Positions 61,562 through 64,000 of a stretch of 64,000 bases of DNA are shown in pieces. This DNA is from Caballeronia cordobensis (lineage in GTDB: Bacteria; Pseudomonadota; Gammaproteobacteria; Burkholderiales; Burkholderiaceae), in NCBI RefSeq assembly GCF_001544575.2, contig NZ_FCNY02000027.1, positions 32,014 through 96,013 of the forward strand. Reading direction: 5' to 3'. The position numbers and the translations under genes are program-made. How positions within the stretch are numbered: the first letter of the stretch is position 1; every line of letters starts with the position of its first letter. Below the pieces are notes generated by a model. The model saw only the letters and a list, made by a program, of their open reading frames with translations, made no database searches and was not told the DNA's origin.

Positions 61562-62613
61562 GACGACGCTCCGCCGCACGCGCGCAGCAATGGCGCATCG
61601 CCGTCGAAACCGGTCACGCGATGCGCGGCAAGCAGCTCGGCCGCGAGATTCTTTCCGCCGCGCCGGCTGAGTTCCGCATACGCGACCGTCAGGCGCGGAT
61701 TCACCTCGATCACGACCGGTCCGCGCTCGTGATGCCACACGACATCGATACCGACGAAACCGCGCAACCCCGGAAACGCCTCCGCGACACGCAGCGCGAG
61801 CCGTTCGAGCGCACGTCCCTGCGGGCCATGACGGTCGATGCGATCGACATCGACGCCGTCGAACTGCACGATGCGCGCGCGCCGCCCGGAGCCCGCCGCA
61901 TCCGACATGCCGATGCGCTGCCGGTTGATGCTGACGAGCCGCGCGAGCCGCTCGCGGCAGATGAGCGACAGGCTGAGCGGCTCGCCATCGACCCATTCCT
62001 GCAGCACGGGATTGCGGCCCGCCGCCGCGCGCGCTTCGTATTCCGCGCGCGCGGCGGCGAGGTCGTCGTAGACATAGGTATCGAGGCCGCCGGCGCCGTC
62101 ATCGGGCTTGACGACCCAGCGGCGTCCGGCGCCCGCGGCCGCGCGATCCGGTTCGAGCGCGGGCGTCGCGGCAATGCTGCGCGCGGCGAGACATGCCGCC
62201 GTCGCGCTTTTGCTCGATGCCGCGCGGATCGCTTCCTTCGCGCAGCCGAGCCAGCGCGCCTGGCCGACGGCATCGTAGAGCTTGAGCAGCAATCCGTCGC
62301 ATTCGGGCGCGACGATGCAGGCATAGTCGTGCTCGCGCGCCACGCGGGCGACGAAGGCCGTGACCGGTTCGCCGGGCGCGGCGCGCACGTAGCCTGCGTC
62401 GTCATCGACCTGTTCGAAGCGCGAGCTTGCGATGGTCACGTCGATGCCCGGCAGCGCGCGCAGATCGGCGGCGATGGCGTCGCGCATCACGCGGCCTTCG
62501 ACGATCAGAGCGGAGAGGTCGGCGAGGCTGCCTGCGCCCGCCACGTCCGGATCGATGCCGCCGCCGGTGAGATACTCGAATACAAAGATCTTGGTCAAAG
62601 GAAAGCCATCCAT
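61558..62613 (-). CDS. ATP-grasp ligase, MfnD-like
   Basis: A 351-residue ATP-grasp protein: KIFVFEYLTGGGI at the N-terminus, RRWVVKPDDGAGGLDTYVY in the ATP-binding lobe and GFVGIDVVWHHERGPVVIEVNPRLTVAYA with metal ligands. MfnD attaches glutamate to tyramine in methanofuran synthesis; here a tyrosine/glutamate substrate for methylofuran is plausible. If translation begins at 62613 its start codon shares CATG with the divergent gene; a TTG at 62598, six residues in, is an alternative. Confidence 0.8.
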   Translation of the reverse strand: MDGFPLTKIFVFEYLTGGGIDPDVAGAGSLADLSALIVEGRVMRDAIAADLRALPGIDVTIASSRFEQVDDDAGYVRAAPGEPVTAFVARVAREHDYACIVAPECDGLLLKLYDAVGQARWLGCAKEAIRAASSKSATAACLAARSIAATPALEPDRAAAGAGRRWVVKPDDGAGGLDTYVYDDLAAARAEYEARAAAGRNPVLQEWVDGEPLSLSLICRERLARLVSINRQRIGMSDAAGSGRRARIVQFDGVDVDRIDRHGPQGRALERLALRVAEAFPGLRGFVGIDVVWHHERGPVVIEVNPRLTVAYAELSRRGGKNLAAELLAAHRVTGFDGDAPLLRACGGASS

Positions 62614-63346
62614 GCAGGTGATACCCGTTCTCGATCTGCTCGACGGACACGCGGTGCGCGCGGTGCGCGGCGAGCGTTCGCGCTATCGGCCGATCCAGTC
62701 TTCGTTGTGCCCCACGAGCGATCCGCTTGCGATCGCCCGCGCGCTCGTTGCCGCCACTGGCGCGCGTACCCTGTACGTCGCCGACCTTGGCGCGATCCTT
62801 TCGCGCGGCGCGCACGACCATGCGCTCGCCGCGCTTTGCGATGCCCTCGGCGACGGCTTTCGCATCTGGCTCGACGCGGGCTTCACCGCGTTTTCGCCGA
62901 TGCGCGCGTCGATCGAGCGCATCGCGCGGCTGACGCAATCGCCCGCGCCTGCCGCGATCGTTCCCGTGTTCGGCACCGAGACGCTGCTCGACATGGGCGC
63001 GATCGCCGAGGCCTCCGCGAGCGGCTTCGAGCCGATTCTCTCGCTCGACTATCGCGGCGGACGCGCACTCGGTTCGGCGCACGTCGAGAGCGCGTGGTGG
63101 CCGTCGCGCGTGATCGTGATGACGCTCGATCACGTGGGCGCGCAGGCCGGGCCTGATCTCTCGACCTTTGCTTCGGTTCGCGCGCTTGCCGGTGCTCGCT
63201 CGTTGATCGGCGCAGGCGGTGTGCGCGATGAGGCCGATCTCGTGCGGTGCGCCGACGCTGGCGCGGCTGCCTGGCTTGTTGCTTCCGCTGTGCACGATGG
63301 GACTTTGGGTCGTCGCGATGTGCCTCGCGGGGGTTCAGGGGGGTGA
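62612..63346 (+). CDS. HisA/HisF-related TIM-barrel protein
   Basis: A 244-residue protein: MQVIPVLDLLDGHAVRAVRGERSRYRPI, then GARTLYVADLGAI, IWLDAGF, VPVFGTETLLD, ILSLDYRGG and SLIGAGGVRDEADL. It is HisA-like but lacks a histidine-operon context and belongs to the group found in H4MPT/methanofuran clusters. The function is unknown. AAAGGAAAG precedes the start. It is divergent from the ATP-grasp gene. The last 30 codons and the following 170 bp are G/T-rich. Confidence 0.8.
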   Translation: MQVIPVLDLLDGHAVRAVRGERSRYRPIQSSLCPTSDPLAIARALVAATGARTLYVADLGAILSRGAHDHALAALCDALGDGFRIWLDAGFTAFSPMRASIERIARLTQSPAPAAIVPVFGTETLLDMGAIAEASASGFEPILSLDYRGGRALGSAHVESAWWPSRVIVMTLDHVGAQAGPDLSTFASVRALAGARSLIGAGGVRDEADLVRCADAGAAAWLVASAVHDGTLGRRDVPRGGSGG

Positions 63347-63489
63347 GCTTTCAATATTTGTGCCAAGGGCTTGGGGGCTTGGGGGGCGTGTAATCCTTTG
63401 GCAAGGAGGTGTTGCATCGGGTGGTGCACGGGTGACAGTGTGTTGCATTGCGGAGCAGGTTTTTTTTGGTTTTGTTTTTGTTTCGGTTC

Positions 63490-64000
63490 GTGGAACTTGC
63501 TTTGTTGTCGGTCTATTGGCACTGCCCCTCCCCGGGGCGGGGGTAACTTTCTTTGCTGCTGCAAAGAAAGTCACCAAAGAAAGCAGCTTTGTCACCGCCC
63601 GCGGTCACACGTAGTTTGGCCACTCTTCTCCTCGGGGAACGGCCCTCGCCTAAAGAGTGCCCCCATAGGCCCAATCGGGCTTGGATCGCGCACGATCCGT
63701 CACATCGCGCCACTTAATTCATTGGTACAGCCATTTCAAGCTCCGGCCCGCTCCGCCGCCGATGGGTTAATCGGGTTTGCGAGTGCGTTCGTGTTCGCTG
63801 GTTTCCCTCGCATACCCGACGGCAGCGCGTAGCGCTGTGCCGAAGCTATCTTGTGCTGAACCAGTGCGCTTCGCGCACTGGTTTGTCAGACCGTGCGCGA
63901 TCCAAGCCCGATTAGTCCTTCGAGGGCACTCTTTAGGCGAGGGCCGTTCCCCGAGGAGAAAAGTGGCCAAACTGCGTGTGACCGCGGGCGGTGACAAAGC
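63490..64000. repeat. inverted-repeat element, copy 6 (orientation A, cut by window end)
   Basis: Starts with GTGGAACTTGC (63490) and TATTGGCAC (63514) and runs past base 64000, so its right arm is incomplete. The core contains the near-perfect CCAGTGCGC-TTC-GCGCACTGG stem and CAGCGC-GTA-GCGCTG. The stretch 63347-63489 before it is G/T-rich with no gene. Confidence 0.88.

Overview
The window reads as a high-GC beta-proteobacterial chromosome or megaplasmid segment, most likely Burkholderiaceae (Paraburkholderia/Caballeronia type). The basis is GC-rich codon use, Burkholderia-style gene content, red-type RuBisCO with CbbX, and a bacterial tetrahydromethanopterin (H4MPT) gene set together with XoxF. 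No rRNA, tRNA, CRISPR array, transposase or phage gene was seen.

Layout. (1) 1-8238: the end of a phosphonate cluster (DUF1045 protein and phnN, then divergent phnCDE), with a glutamine-type ABC transporter operon, a C45-family hydrolase and an RpiR regulator between them. (2) 8467-10304: a dihydrolipoamide-dehydrogenase-like flavoprotein and an SRPBCC protein. (3) 10573-21497: a catabolic island that looks dedicated to a quaternary-amine or sulfonium osmolyte. It has a glycine-betaine-type binding protein, a 4-hydroxyproline-betaine 2-epimerase-like enolase, an MDR dehydrogenase, an EamA exporter, a LysR regulator, a DAO-type flavoprotein, a DHDPS-family lyase/deaminase, a GntR regulator, an M24 enzyme aligning residue for residue with the metal site of DMSP lyase DddP, and glutathione-independent formaldehyde dehydrogenase. 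Three promoters in this island share one architecture: a 19-bp LysR box, exactly 20 bp, then TTGACG-N17-AATACT. (4) 21579-24226: a membrane protein, an MFS transporter and a TetR regulator.

(5) 24417-33150: a lanthanide-type methanol dehydrogenase locus, xoxF-xoxG-xoxJ plus quinoprotein-associated accessory genes (SoxYZ-like carrier, two MBL-fold proteins of which one has lost its metal ligands) and a CbbR-like regulator. (6) 33510-47300: H4MPT-linked formaldehyde oxidation and cofactor biosynthesis (pcd, mptG, mtdB, mch, ATP-grasp ligases, citG-like, fae, folB-like, dmrB, DHPS-like) with a sigma-54 activator. (7) 47297-48624: a thioredoxin-like protein and a VapBC-like toxin-antitoxin pair. 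(8) 48667-57326: a Calvin-cycle operon cbbL-cbbS-cbbX-fbp-prk-tkt-fba. (9) 57690-63346: a stand-alone pqqA followed by DUF447 and methylofuran-type biosynthesis genes. Together, regions 5-9 encode methanol to formaldehyde (XoxF/PQQ), H4MPT-bound C1 oxidation, and CO2 fixation. The formyltransferase/hydrolase complex and pqqBCDE are not in the window.

Two features cut across the map. First, sigma-54 (-24/-12) promoters sit in front of xoxF and pqqA, and possibly fae, and the cluster carries its own sigma-54 activator. Second, six copies of a roughly 600-bp element with about 180-bp terminal inverted repeats and a directional, hairpin-rich core lie only in the C1 half of the window. One copy separates cbbL from cbbS. 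Around each copy the base composition of the strand flips from G+T-rich on the left to A+C-rich on the right.
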